From: Bartonella sp. AU55XJBT
GTDB taxonomy: Bacteria > Pseudomonadota > Alphaproteobacteria > Rhizobiales > Rhizobiaceae
Length of the DNA: 64,000 bases
Direction: 5' to 3'
NCBI RefSeq assembly: GCF_028618525.1
Contig: NZ_JAQITC010000005.1
Coordinates: 1 to 64,000 of the forward strand
The notes below the pieces were generated by a model that did no database searches, was not told the origin of the DNA, and saw only the letters and a list, made by a program, of their open reading frames with translations. The position numbers and the translations under genes are program-made. Positions 56,281 to 64,000 of the stretch are shown here, piece after piece; position 1 is the stretch's first letter, and every line of letters starts with the position of its first letter.

Positions 56281-57430
56281 AGCGACACTCCTTAACTTAA
56301 ATCCATATTTTTTCACATCATACACGTGACAAACTGAATATAATCTGAACAACTTTTGATTTTATTTTGACAAAACGAATAAAGAGCTATTTGGTTGACA
56401 AATAACGATCAAATAAACAAAGAATAAAGATCCTTTTTCATAAAAAATATTCTATTGATATTGATTGACAAAAATCATTTTATAAAATCTTATTTTTACA
56501 AAAGTAAAAAAACTTTTTATTGGATAGAAAATTCTTGTATCATATGATTACGTATAACCTAAAAAAATAAAAATATGAATCAAAAATATCATTAATGTTA
56601 TCATAAACTTATACTTTTATAATAAGGGGATATGCTTATATTTTTTTCAGTAGACATGGAAGAAAAATGAGTAAGCAATGTGCTTTTCTTCAAGGATTTG
56701 CAATCTTCTTACCGAAAAGAGCAAATGGTTATTGTAAAGATTTTTACAATTAGGTTTCCGTATTTATTTCACCGTAATATTATTGATATGTTTCCTAGAA
56801 TTTTTTGTTGTTCTCAATCTCATTTCAGCATATTGCTCATGAATGGTATACAGCATCATCTTTACACTTATAAAAATACAGGGGGGGATGATATCATTAT
56901 ATTTATGAGTTCTTCATTTTACGATCAGTTTTGGTATTGAGATAGTTTAGAAGAGGTGATAATCTTTTTTTTAAGAAGAGATCGTACGGCACTTTTGGTT
57001 CTTATGCACTATAAAAAACGATAAATTATGTTTATAAATAAATTTTGGGGGTCATAGAAAATATTTTCTTTAATTTATTATTATTGATTGAGAATTTAGA
57101 TTTTTTTAAATCTTATAACTTTCGAGTATAACATATTTAAATTAAGAAAAAATTTTCTAAAAAGATTCATATTTTAAGTTTTTTAAGGGATCCTTATTTT
57201 TTTATATAAGACAATTTCTATTGAAGTATAAAGTATGTTTTGTTTGTGAGTGTTTCGCGTGGGCATTCACAAATTCAGCGTTTATTTGAGAATCTTTGAG
57301 ATTTTTAGATTATTTGTTTGGCGTATTTTTTCTTTATTTTTCAAAACGTTGGTATCTATGAGTGAACTTTCGTGATCAATATTTGTGTCACTTAAGAGTT
57401 AATGGAAGCGCGAGTGGGGTATTTTCTGTA
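56281..57430. other. 1.15 kb AT-rich spacer
   Basis: No convincing gene. An 86-codon frame at 56680-56940 has no family features. A perfect 8-bp dyad (ATTGTAAA with TTTACAAT, 56731-56750) lies inside it. Confidence 0.5.
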
Positions 57431-59566
57431 CTATTTTAAGGGATCATCCGCGATTGCGAGTTCTATTTTCTGGAGTTGTTTTATTTCATCACGAAGGCGT
57501 GCTGCTTCTTCAAAATTAAGATCGGCTGCTGCTTCACGCATTGATTTTTCCAAAGATTGAATATGGCTGGCTAAATTGTTGTGAGCCATATTACTTCGCG
57601 TGATAAAGTCAGGAATATTTGTAGGAGTTTGATGGTTTTCACTACTTGCATTGAGAATATTGTCAATATTTTTTTTGATACTGGTTGGTGTGATATGGTG
57701 CTTTTTATTATAGGCTATTTGTTTTTTTCGACGTCTTTGTGTTTCTTGCAAAGCACGTTCTATAGAGCCTGTCATTGTATCGGCATAAAGAATAACGCGA
57801 CCATCTACGTTGCGTGCGGCACGACCGATGGTTTGTATGAGCGATGTTTCTGAGCGCAAAAAACCCTCTTTATCGGCATCTAGTATGGCAACAAAACCGC
57901 ATTCTGGAATATCCAAACCTTCTCGAAGGAGATTGATCCCAATGAGGACATCAAAGGTACCAAGCCGCAGATCACGAAGAATTTCAATACGCTCTAACGT
58001 ATCAATATCGGAATGCATATAGCGTACGCGAATACCTTGTTCGTGGAGATATTCCGTTAAATCTTCGGCCATACGCTTGGTTAGGACCGTGATCAATGTA
58101 CGGTAGCCTTTTTGAATTGTTTTACGAATTTCATTGACAACATCATCAACTTGAGTGCGTGCTGGACGAACTTCTGTTTCTGGATCAACAAGCCCAGTTG
58201 GGCGGATAATTTGTTCAGCAAAAACACCATGGGATTGTTCCATTTCCCAGCGTCCAGGTGTTGCGGAGACAGCAATTGTTTGTGGGCGCATAGCGTCCCA
58301 TTCTTCAAAGCGCAAAGGACGGTTGTCCATACAGGAAGGGAGGCGAAAACCATATTCTGCTAGAGTGGCTTTTCTGCGAAAGTCACCGCGATACATGCCA
58401 CCAATTTGGGGAATCGTGACATGGCTTTCATCGATAAAAACAAGAGCATTGAGTGGAATATATTCGAATAAGGTTGGTGGTGGTTCACCAGGATTTCGTC
58501 CTGTTAAATAACGTGAATAATTTTCAATTCCAGGACATGAACCCGTTGTTTCTAACATTTCTAAATCAAAAATTGTACGCTGTTCTAAGCGTTGTGCTTC
58601 TAGAAGACGACCGGCTGCATTCAATTCATCAAGACGTTGAATGAGTTCTCGTTTGATCAATTTCATTGCTTGATTTAAGGTTGGACGCGGTATTACATAA
58701 TGTGAATTGGCATAAATTTTAATAGATTGAAGGTCATCTGTTTTTTGTCCTGTTAGAGGATCAAATTCGGTAATTTTTTCTACTTCATCACCAAAAAGTG
58801 AGATACGCCAAGCACGATCTTCAAGGTGAACAGGAAAAATTTCAATGGTATCACCTCGTACACGAAAGGAACCACGAATGAAATTAATGTCTTGTCGATA
58901 ATACTGTTGAGAAACTAAATCAGCTAGGAATTTTCGTTGATTGAGTTTGTCCCCTTTTTCTATTTGGAAGGTCATAGCCGTATAGGTTTCTACGGAACCA
59001 ATTCCATAGATACAGGAGACAGATGCGACAATGATAACGTCATCGCGCTCTAAGACGGCGCGTGTTGCAGCATGGCGCATCCTGTCGATTTGTTCATTAA
59101 TAGAGGATTCCTTTTCAATATAAGTGTCTGAGCGCGCAACATAGGCTTCGGGTTGATAATAGTCGTAATAAGAAACAAAATATTCGACAGCATTGTGAGG
59201 AAAAAAGTTTTTAAATTCTCCGTAAAGTTGTGCGGCAAGCGTTTTATTGGGGGCTAAGATGAGAGCTGGACGTTGTGTTTTTTCAATGACTTTTGCCATC
59301 GTATAGGTTTTGCCTGAGCCAGTAACCCCCAAAAGCACTTGTGTACGTTCATCTTTTTTAATTCCCTCAACCAGAGTTTTAATGGCTTGAGGCTGATCTC
59401 CCGCCGGTTTAAAGGATGTTTCGAGTTGAAACGGAATACCACCTTCAGATTTTTCAGGATGAGTCGGGCGATGAGGTGTCCATAATACACCATTTTTAAA
59501 AAGAGGATTACCTGAAGCAATGAGAGCAGAAAGAGCTTCTACGGTTGCAGTAACACCATTTTTCAT
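57431..59566 (-). CDS. uvrB: excinuclease ABC subunit B
   Basis: A 711-residue UvrB. G-V-T-G-S-G-K-T (Walker A, about 79-86), D-E-S-H-V-T, the helicase motifs ending Q-T-I-G-R-A-A-R-N, and a C-terminal UVR motif (about 665-700, with '[14 protein letters not shown]') that contacts UvrC. The beta-hairpin region ([10 protein letters not shown]) is intact. It verifies DNA lesions after loading by UvrA. It has an N-terminal extension of about 45 residues over the E. coli protein, usual in Rhizobiales. Monocistronic. Confidence 0.96.
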   Translation of the reverse strand: MKNGVTATVEALSALIASGNPLFKNGVLWTPHRPTHPEKSEGGIPFQLETSFKPAGDQPQAIKTLVEGIKKDERTQVLLGVTGSGKTYTMAKVIEKTQRPALILAPNKTLAAQLYGEFKNFFPHNAVEYFVSYYDYYQPEAYVARSDTYIEKESSINEQIDRMRHAATRAVLERDDVIIVASVSCIYGIGSVETYTAMTFQIEKGDKLNQRKFLADLVSQQYYRQDINFIRGSFRVRGDTIEIFPVHLEDRAWRISLFGDEVEKITEFDPLTGQKTDDLQSIKIYANSHYVIPRPTLNQAMKLIKRELIQRLDELNAAGRLLEAQRLEQRTIFDLEMLETTGSCPGIENYSRYLTGRNPGEPPPTLFEYIPLNALVFIDESHVTIPQIGGMYRGDFRRKATLAEYGFRLPSCMDNRPLRFEEWDAMRPQTIAVSATPGRWEMEQSHGVFAEQIIRPTGLVDPETEVRPARTQVDDVVNEIRKTIQKGYRTLITVLTKRMAEDLTEYLHEQGIRVRYMHSDIDTLERIEILRDLRLGTFDVLIGINLLREGLDIPECGFVAILDADKEGFLRSETSLIQTIGRAARNVDGRVILYADTMTGSIERALQETQRRRKKQIAYNKKHHITPTSIKKNIDNILNASSENHQTPTNIPDFITRSNMAHNNLASHIQSLEKSMREAAADLNFEEAARLRDEIKQLQKIELAIADDPLK

Positions 59567-59825
59567 TGTTGTATCCTTTGATAAAAAAGTGCTGGTGATT
59601 TAAAGAGAGTACTAATTTTTACAATTTCATTACGAGAACAGCAAAACGTTATTGAACAGATTTGTTTTGGTTTACTAGTGCTTTCATGAGCATATTGATA
59701 AAGTTTTTTCTATGAGACGAATTCTTTGAAATGTTTCTTTGGAGGGGCATATTTGTGGTCGCTCGTGGGATATTATTGCATTCTTGCCATGATGATCTTC
59801 AAGAGGGCATAAGTTATCATGGTTG

Positions 59826-60146
59826 TTATGGAGAATAATCATAAGTGGTCTTTTGGGGAACTAAAGACATTGTGTATGTGTGATAGAGGTCATTGCCATC
59901 TTTAAATGAAAGATAACGCGATGATACCCAACCTATTTGAGCGTTATGTCGGATATGGCACCAACTTCCTTCACAGTTTTTAACAAAAACCAATTCTCCA
60001 GCAGAAATTAAGCCACAAACTGCATACTGAGTGCTAGGTCCTGTTCTAAAATTAAGATTTGTTGTCACAAAGGCATCTGCTGCTTTAGATATTGTCGTGG
60101 CTAAAAAGAAAGAGCCAAACATAAAAAAAATGACAATTTTTTTCAT
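59826..60146 (-). CDS. secreted bacterial SH3-domain protein
   Basis: A 106-residue protein: signal peptide (about 1-21, ending SKA), then one SH3_3-type domain (about 24-87) with N-L-N-F-R-T-G-P-S-T-Q-Y and Q-I-G-W-V-S-S-R-Y. Such domains bind peptidoglycan or peptides. The ATG at 60146 was chosen because it begins a proper signal peptide; the frame extends upstream without a ribosome site. The last 15 residues are Tyr/Thr-rich. It is alone between uvrB and greA. Confidence 0.78.
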   Translation of the reverse strand: MKKIVIFFMFGSFFLATTISKAADAFVTTNLNFRTGPSTQYAVCGLISAGELVFVKNCEGSWCHIRHNAQIGWVSSRYLSFKDGNDLYHTYTMSLVPQKTTYDYSP

Positions 60147-60358
60147 TTTTCTACAAAGAATTTCTTTAGAAATTATCCTTCTCTCTTTGATATCCCATAT
60201 GATTTCTGTTGCTAGATTATGATAAAACAAAAAAAATTACAATTCTTTCTTCTTTATGAGACTTAAAAGAGGAGAGCGAAGTTTAACGTTTTAAACACCA
60301 AAATGAGATGTTTTAAATACTATTAGTGCATGTTTTGTTCCCTTTATTTATTTTTATA

Positions 60359-60387
60359 TGGAAAATAGGGATACTGTGCTATATAAT
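60359..60387 (+). promoter_or_regulatory. greA: candidate greA promoter
   Basis: A perfect TATAAT at 60382-60387 with a 4/6 match to TTGACA at 60359-60364, spaced 17 bases. A transcript from here would begin near 60394. Confidence 0.5.
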
Positions 60388-60405
60388 GAAAAAGATCGTA
60401 GTTTT

Positions 60406-60440
60406 CGGATTCCAAAAGTAATTTTGGAAGCCGTTTTTTG
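60406..60440 (+). terminator. greA: intrinsic terminator in the greA leader
   Basis: CGG-A-TTCCAAAA pairs with TTTTGGAA-G-CCG: 11 pairs with one A-G mismatch and a GTAA loop. A run of six T follows at 60434-60439. It lies 40 bases upstream of the greA ATG and downstream of its candidate promoter, so a short leader RNA of about 45 bases would be released. No gene lies close upstream on the plus strand that would need this terminator. Confidence 0.7.
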
Positions 60441-60481
60441 TATTTTTATTAAACCTTCCGTGTAATAGAAAGGGACGGATT

Positions 60482-60955
60482 ATGGAAAAAGTTCCGATGA
60501 CTACAGCTGGTTTTGAAAGTCTTAAAGAAGAGTTGCGTTGGCGTCAACAACAGGAACGTCCACGAATTATAGAAGCAATTTCTGAGGCGCGTGCCCATGG
60601 TGATTTGTCAGAAAACGCCGAGTATCACGCTGCTAAAGAAGCACAAAGTCATAATGAGGGTCGTATAAATGAGCTTGAAGATTATATCGCGCGGGCAGAA
60701 GTTATCGATGTCTCGCGTCTTTCAGGAGACAAAATAAAATTTGGAGCGACCATTAAACTCTTGGATGAGGATACTGAAGAAAAAAAGGTATATCAGATCG
60801 TAGGGGATCAAGAAGCCGATGTAAAGATTGGTAAAATCTCTATTTCTTCACCGATTGCACGTGCACTTATTGGTAAGCAAGAAGGTGATGTGATTGAAGT
60901 GAATGCGCCCGGTGGTGCGCATAATTACGAAATCATTAAGGTTCAGTACATTTAA
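60482..60955 (+). CDS. greA: transcription elongation factor GreA
   Basis: A 157-residue factor that reactivates backtracked RNA polymerase by stimulating transcript cleavage. The N-terminal coiled coil (about 8-75) bears the tip acidic pair in '[15 protein letters not shown]', and the C-terminal FKBP-like domain ends with '[21 protein letters not shown]'. It precedes lpcC by 14 bases in one transcription unit, a known rhizobial pair. Confidence 0.96.
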   Translation: MEKVPMTTAGFESLKEELRWRQQQERPRIIEAISEARAHGDLSENAEYHAAKEAQSHNEGRINELEDYIARAEVIDVSRLSGDKIKFGATIKLLDEDTEEKKVYQIVGDQEADVKIGKISISSPIARALIGKQEGDVIEVNAPGGAHNYEIIKVQYI

Positions 60956-60969
60956 ATATCTAAATAGTT

Positions 60970-62028
60970 ATGCGTGTGTCTTTGGAAGAAACTGAGATTA
61001 TTGCGCCTCACTTTAAAAGGCGTTTATCGGGAGTAACATCTACGATTATTCAGCTCATTCCACTGCAACGTCAACAGGGGATGCGTATAGCCACCTTGGG
61101 CTTTGGATTACCAAAAAAATTGCCGGCTCTTGCCTTTAGGGACCTTTTCGGACTTTGGCGAAGTCCGAAAGGGAAGTCGTTTCGTATTTGGCACGCAAGG
61201 CGTAATATTGAGATGCTTTGTGGGATCTTTTTGCGCGATATCTTGAAAATGAAGCTGAAACTTATTTTTACATCGGCTTCACAACGTCATCATAAGCCTT
61301 TTACAAAATGGTTGATTCGCCGTATGGATAGGGTTATTGCTACCAGTACACATACGGGCGCTTATCTAGAAGTGCCTCATAAGGTTATTATGCATGGGGT
61401 GGACGTGAAGCGCTTTTCACCACCACAGACTCTTGATGATTGTTTTTCTTCTTCGGGATTTCCAGGAAAATATGCGGTAGGGTGTTTTGGGCGTGTGCGC
61501 AGCTCAAAGGGAACAGATTTATTTGTTGATTCCATGATAGCATTATTGCCACGCTACCCGGAGTGGACAGCACTTATCGCTGGTCGTACCACAGAGCAAC
61601 ATTATCATTTTGAAAAAGAATTACGCCAAAAGATTGCTAAAGCTGGTCTGGAAGATCGCATTATTTTCCTTGGTGAGATTCTAGATACACCTTTGTGGTA
61701 TCGTCGATTATCGCTTTATGTAACACCTACTCGTTTGGAAGGTTTTGGTTTAACACCATTAGAGGCAATGGCATCACAAACAGCTGTGGTAGCCAGTGAT
61801 GTCGGAATTTTTAAAGAATTGGTGGTGAAAGGAACAGGACTGGTGGTTAAAGTAGGAGATGGAGAAGCTTTAACGGCAGCCATTGAACCTTATTTTGCGG
61901 ATGTAGAAAAAACATTGGCAGCCGGAAAGAAAGCTTTAACCCATGTTCGTACGCACTTTCCTTTGGAGAAGGAAGCCACCGCAATTGGAAACGTTTACAA
62001 AGAACTGTTTGCGGAAAAAACAGTTTAA
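60970..62028 (+). CDS. lpcC: lipopolysaccharide core mannosyltransferase LpcC
   Basis: A 352-residue GT4-type glycosyltransferase: Rossmann-like N-domain, then a C-domain with the nucleotide-sugar site E-G-F-G-L-T-P-L-E-A-M-A-S (about 256-268). Its first residues and position behind greA match the LpcC core mannosyltransferases of Rhizobium, which add mannose to Kdo on the lipid A-core. It is expected to act on the cytoplasmic face of the inner membrane. Confidence 0.85.
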   Translation: MRVSLEETEIIAPHFKRRLSGVTSTIIQLIPLQRQQGMRIATLGFGLPKKLPALAFRDLFGLWRSPKGKSFRIWHARRNIEMLCGIFLRDILKMKLKLIFTSASQRHHKPFTKWLIRRMDRVIATSTHTGAYLEVPHKVIMHGVDVKRFSPPQTLDDCFSSSGFPGKYAVGCFGRVRSSKGTDLFVDSMIALLPRYPEWTALIAGRTTEQHYHFEKELRQKIAKAGLEDRIIFLGEILDTPLWYRRLSLYVTPTRLEGFGLTPLEAMASQTAVVASDVGIFKELVVKGTGLVVKVGDGEALTAAIEPYFADVEKTLAAGKKALTHVRTHFPLEKEATAIGNVYKELFAEKTV

Positions 62029-62859
62029 ATACTATATCAAAAATTTTTCTTCAAAAAGATAATGATGGTCTCTCCATGGATAAAATAGTCATACATATTT
62101 TCAATAAATTCATAATAAGATAAATCTAAGACCAATATATCAATTCATATAGATAATCTACCTTTGCAATTTGAATAATATTTTAAGATTTTTACTTGTT
62201 AAATCTGTTAGTGTTAAATCAATGAAAGCTGTCCTCTTGCACATCACAATTGGAAGGTGGCATTGGTGGATGAAGATTATTGAAGACAAGCTATAAAGAG
62301 ATTTTTATAAATTGTCTGAAATGCAAGCTGTTGCAACATTCATAGAAAGAAAATAATATGGTGGTGTTAATTTATATCTTGTTTTGTGGTACAGGCTTGC
62401 ATCTTATTATTTAAATAAAAATAATATGCCCACTTTACTCTCCATGAGGACTGTCGTGAAATGCGGGCGATGAGTGCTGTGAGGTTTTTTTTAAATACGA
62501 TTGCGAATTTATAGTAAATGGTATTTTGTTTTTTATAAAGCCATGACTTATTAAAGAAAAACATTTTTATCATCAAATATTCATATTTTTTGCATGAATG
62601 ATTATTCGTAAAAAAGGATGTTCTATAAATCCATTTTATTTGATAAAGAAACTCAAGAATGTCATGTAAAGTGCCATATGTTACGGCTTTGAGAGCTGTT
62701 GACACTTGATTGTTTTTTCCGAAATATTTTTATGTCAATCATTTATACGATATTTGAAATTTTAGAAAATTTTCAGTTGATTGATTGAAGATTAAATATT
62801 GTTCGCGCCTTTTTTATTTTATCAATTTTTTATTATGATAAAATAAAATGCTCTATGCA
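62029..62859. other. 830-base spacer between lpcC and the TrkH gene
   Basis: No gene. At about 62203-62262 a short stretch resembles repeat copies B and C (AATCTGTTA, AAATCAATGAAA, CTCTTGCACATCAC), which may be a seventh, much decayed copy. A 112-codon minus-strand frame at 62367-62705 has no recognisable features. Confidence 0.45.
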
Positions 62860-64000
62860 TTAGAATTGTTCACGCCAGAAAGCGGGAATAAAAAGGACGA
62901 ATATTGTTATGATTTCAAGGCGTCCAGCTAACATTAGAAAACTTAAAATCCATAAAGCATTATCGTTTATGCTAGAGAAATTACCAGCGGGGCCAATAAT
63001 ATCTCCAAAGCCTGGACCAACATTTGAAAGTGCTGTTAAGACGCCTGTAAAGGCAGAGGTAAAGTCGAGACCGGTTGTGAGTAAAAGTGCAGTGCCGATA
63101 ACAAGGCAGAACATATAAAGACAGACAAAAAACAAAACAGCTTGAGCAACATCGTTTGATATATTTGAGTGATCGTAGCGTGCCTTTACAATGACATTAG
63201 GAGAAAGAAGTTTTTCTATATTTGTTTGTGTAATACGCCAAAGAATAATGAGGCGATTGATTTTCATGCCACCAGAAGTAGAACCAGCACACCCGCCTGT
63301 AAAAGAAACAATGAAGAAAATTCCAAGCGCAAAGGGTCCCCAAAGTTGATAATCTTCAGCACTGTAACCTGTGGTGCTAATAATAGATGAAAGGTGAAAA
63401 ATGACATCAAGGAAAATCAAGTGGAAAGCACGATGATCATGAAACCGTAACCATGCTGCTAAAGCAAAGCTGAAAAGGAGAACGATATGGAGAAAAACAA
63501 TCACTTGTGGGTCAAGGAAGCGTTTGGAGTGTCCAGGAAGGACTAATTTAACATAAAGTACGAAGGGTAAAGCAGAAAGCAACATGAAGATTGTTGCAAT
63601 AATTAAGATAGCTGGTTTATCAGAAAAATAGCCAAAAGAAGCATCATGCGTTGAAAAACCAGCAGTTGCGACCGTACTCATTGCATGGTTAATAGCATCA
63701 AATAAATTCATGCCTGCGGCAAAATAAGAAAGCATACAAGCCAATGTGAGCCCAACATAAGCGATGATAATTCCGTTCGCAATTTGATTGATACGGGGCA
63801 ATATTTTTTCAGATTTATCAGATGACTCCATATGAAAAAGCCGTACACCCCCTACACGCAGTGAAGGCAAAAGCAAGAGGGCTAAACCGATAAAACCAAT
63901 GCCCCCAATCCAGCATATAATAGAACGCCATAACACAATACTTCGCGATAAATGATCAAGACCAGAAAGGACTGTGGAGCCTGTTGTTGTAATTCCCGAG
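62860..64000 (-). CDS. trkH: TrkH-family potassium transporter (N-terminus outside window)
   Basis: The last 379 codons of a potassium-translocating membrane protein; the reading frame stays open through the right edge. Selectivity-filter loops are present: T-T-T-G-S-T just inside the edge, T-V-A-T-A-G-F-S, S-T-T-G-Y-S, and S-N-V-G-P-G-F. Helices and re-entrant loops alternate as in TrkH. The TrkA subunit, which gates the channel through NAD(H) or ATP, is not in the window. Confidence 0.92.
   Translation of the reverse strand, partial: SGITTTGSTVLSGLDHLSRSIVLWRSIICWIGGIGFIGLALLLLPSLRVGGVRLFHMESSDKSEKILPRINQIANGIIIAYVGLTLACMLSYFAAGMNLFDAINHAMSTVATAGFSTHDASFGYFSDKPAILIIATIFMLLSALPFVLYVKLVLPGHSKRFLDPQVIVFLHIVLLFSFALAAWLRFHDHRAFHLIFLDVIFHLSSIISTTGYSAEDYQLWGPFALGIFFIVSFTGGCAGSTSGGMKINRLIILWRITQTNIEKLLSPNVIVKARYDHSNISNDVAQAVLFFVCLYMFCLVIGTALLLTTGLDFTSAFTGVLTALSNVGPGFGDIIGPAGNFSSINDNALWILSFLMLAGRLEIITIFVLFIPAFWREQF

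Noticed and set aside
56680..56940. 86-codon frame in the spacer before uvrB
   Set aside because: No family feature, no ribosome-binding site of note, and contains an internal dyad. Not conserved as far as can be judged.
62367..62705. 112-codon minus-strand frame near the right end
   Set aside because: Low-complexity composition and no recognisable features, in a spacer that also holds a decayed repeat-like stretch.
1..64000. CRISPR array or prophage
   Set aside because: No regularly spaced short repeats, Cas-like proteins, capsid, terminase or integrase genes were seen.

Overview
This window looks like the chromosome of a Bartonella-type member of the Rhizobiales. It is AT-rich, with long AT-rich spacers between genes. 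It carries rhizobial gene neighbourhoods (FeuN/P/Q, the ccmI-ccmE-ccmF-ccmH-degP-regulator-kinase-glnE block, greA-lpcC), a hemin-binding-protein-type outer-membrane barrel and a BA14K-domain protein. The genus comes from family and gene-order recognition, not from a database search. No rRNA, tRNA, CRISPR array or transposase was seen.

Layout. 1-4200 is an accessory island built from two tandem units of about 2.4 kb. Each unit starts with the 5' end of a leftward type I secretion ABC exporter gene and an identical upstream region. Next comes a rightward gene for a Gly/Ala-rich two-cysteine peptide, then an RNA structure, then very AT-rich genes for small hydrophobic proteins. I read this as a microcin-like export/toxin/immunity locus and the best candidate here for an undescribed system. 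4.4-9.5 kb, leftward: DUF1499, DUF1254, DUF1214 and a bifunctional penicillin-binding protein. 9.9-12.2 kb: FeuN-like protein, FeuP and FeuQ. 12.5-23.4 kb: cytochrome c maturation, a DegP/HtrA protease with its own two-component pair, and glnE. 24.1 kb: the outer-membrane barrel. 26.4-34.9 kb, leftward: a metallophosphoesterase and a four-gene MoxR-DUF58-BatA/DUF4159-GATase-like membrane operon. 35.1-46.8 kb: cca, trmL, the bc1 complex petABC, a PRC-barrel protein, ychF, an L,D-transpeptidase, pth, rplY and a HerA-like ATPase. 46.8-55.5 kb: prs, pgeF, a MidA-type methyltransferase, lgt, ubiK, a YbjN protein, an OmpR/EnvZ-type pair and a metallo-hydrolase. 55.6-64 kb: BA14K protein, uvrB, an SH3 protein, greA-lpcC and a TrkH-type potassium transporter cut by the window edge.

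How the parts work together. Most of the window is housekeeping: envelope growth and sensing (PBP, L,D-transpeptidase, HtrA, three complete two-component systems), respiration (cytochrome c maturation supplies haem-loaded cytochrome c1 to the bc1 complex), translation and repair. The accessory content is the 5' island, the outer-membrane barrel, and a dispersed degenerate intergenic repeat of about 250-430 bp with at least six copies here (5.5, 25.1, 27.7, 36.5, 37.5 and 43.4 kb; a weaker seventh near 62.2 kb).

Limits: all alignments, hairpins and base-composition statements were made by eye. Starts were chosen from ribosome-binding sites and family N-termini.
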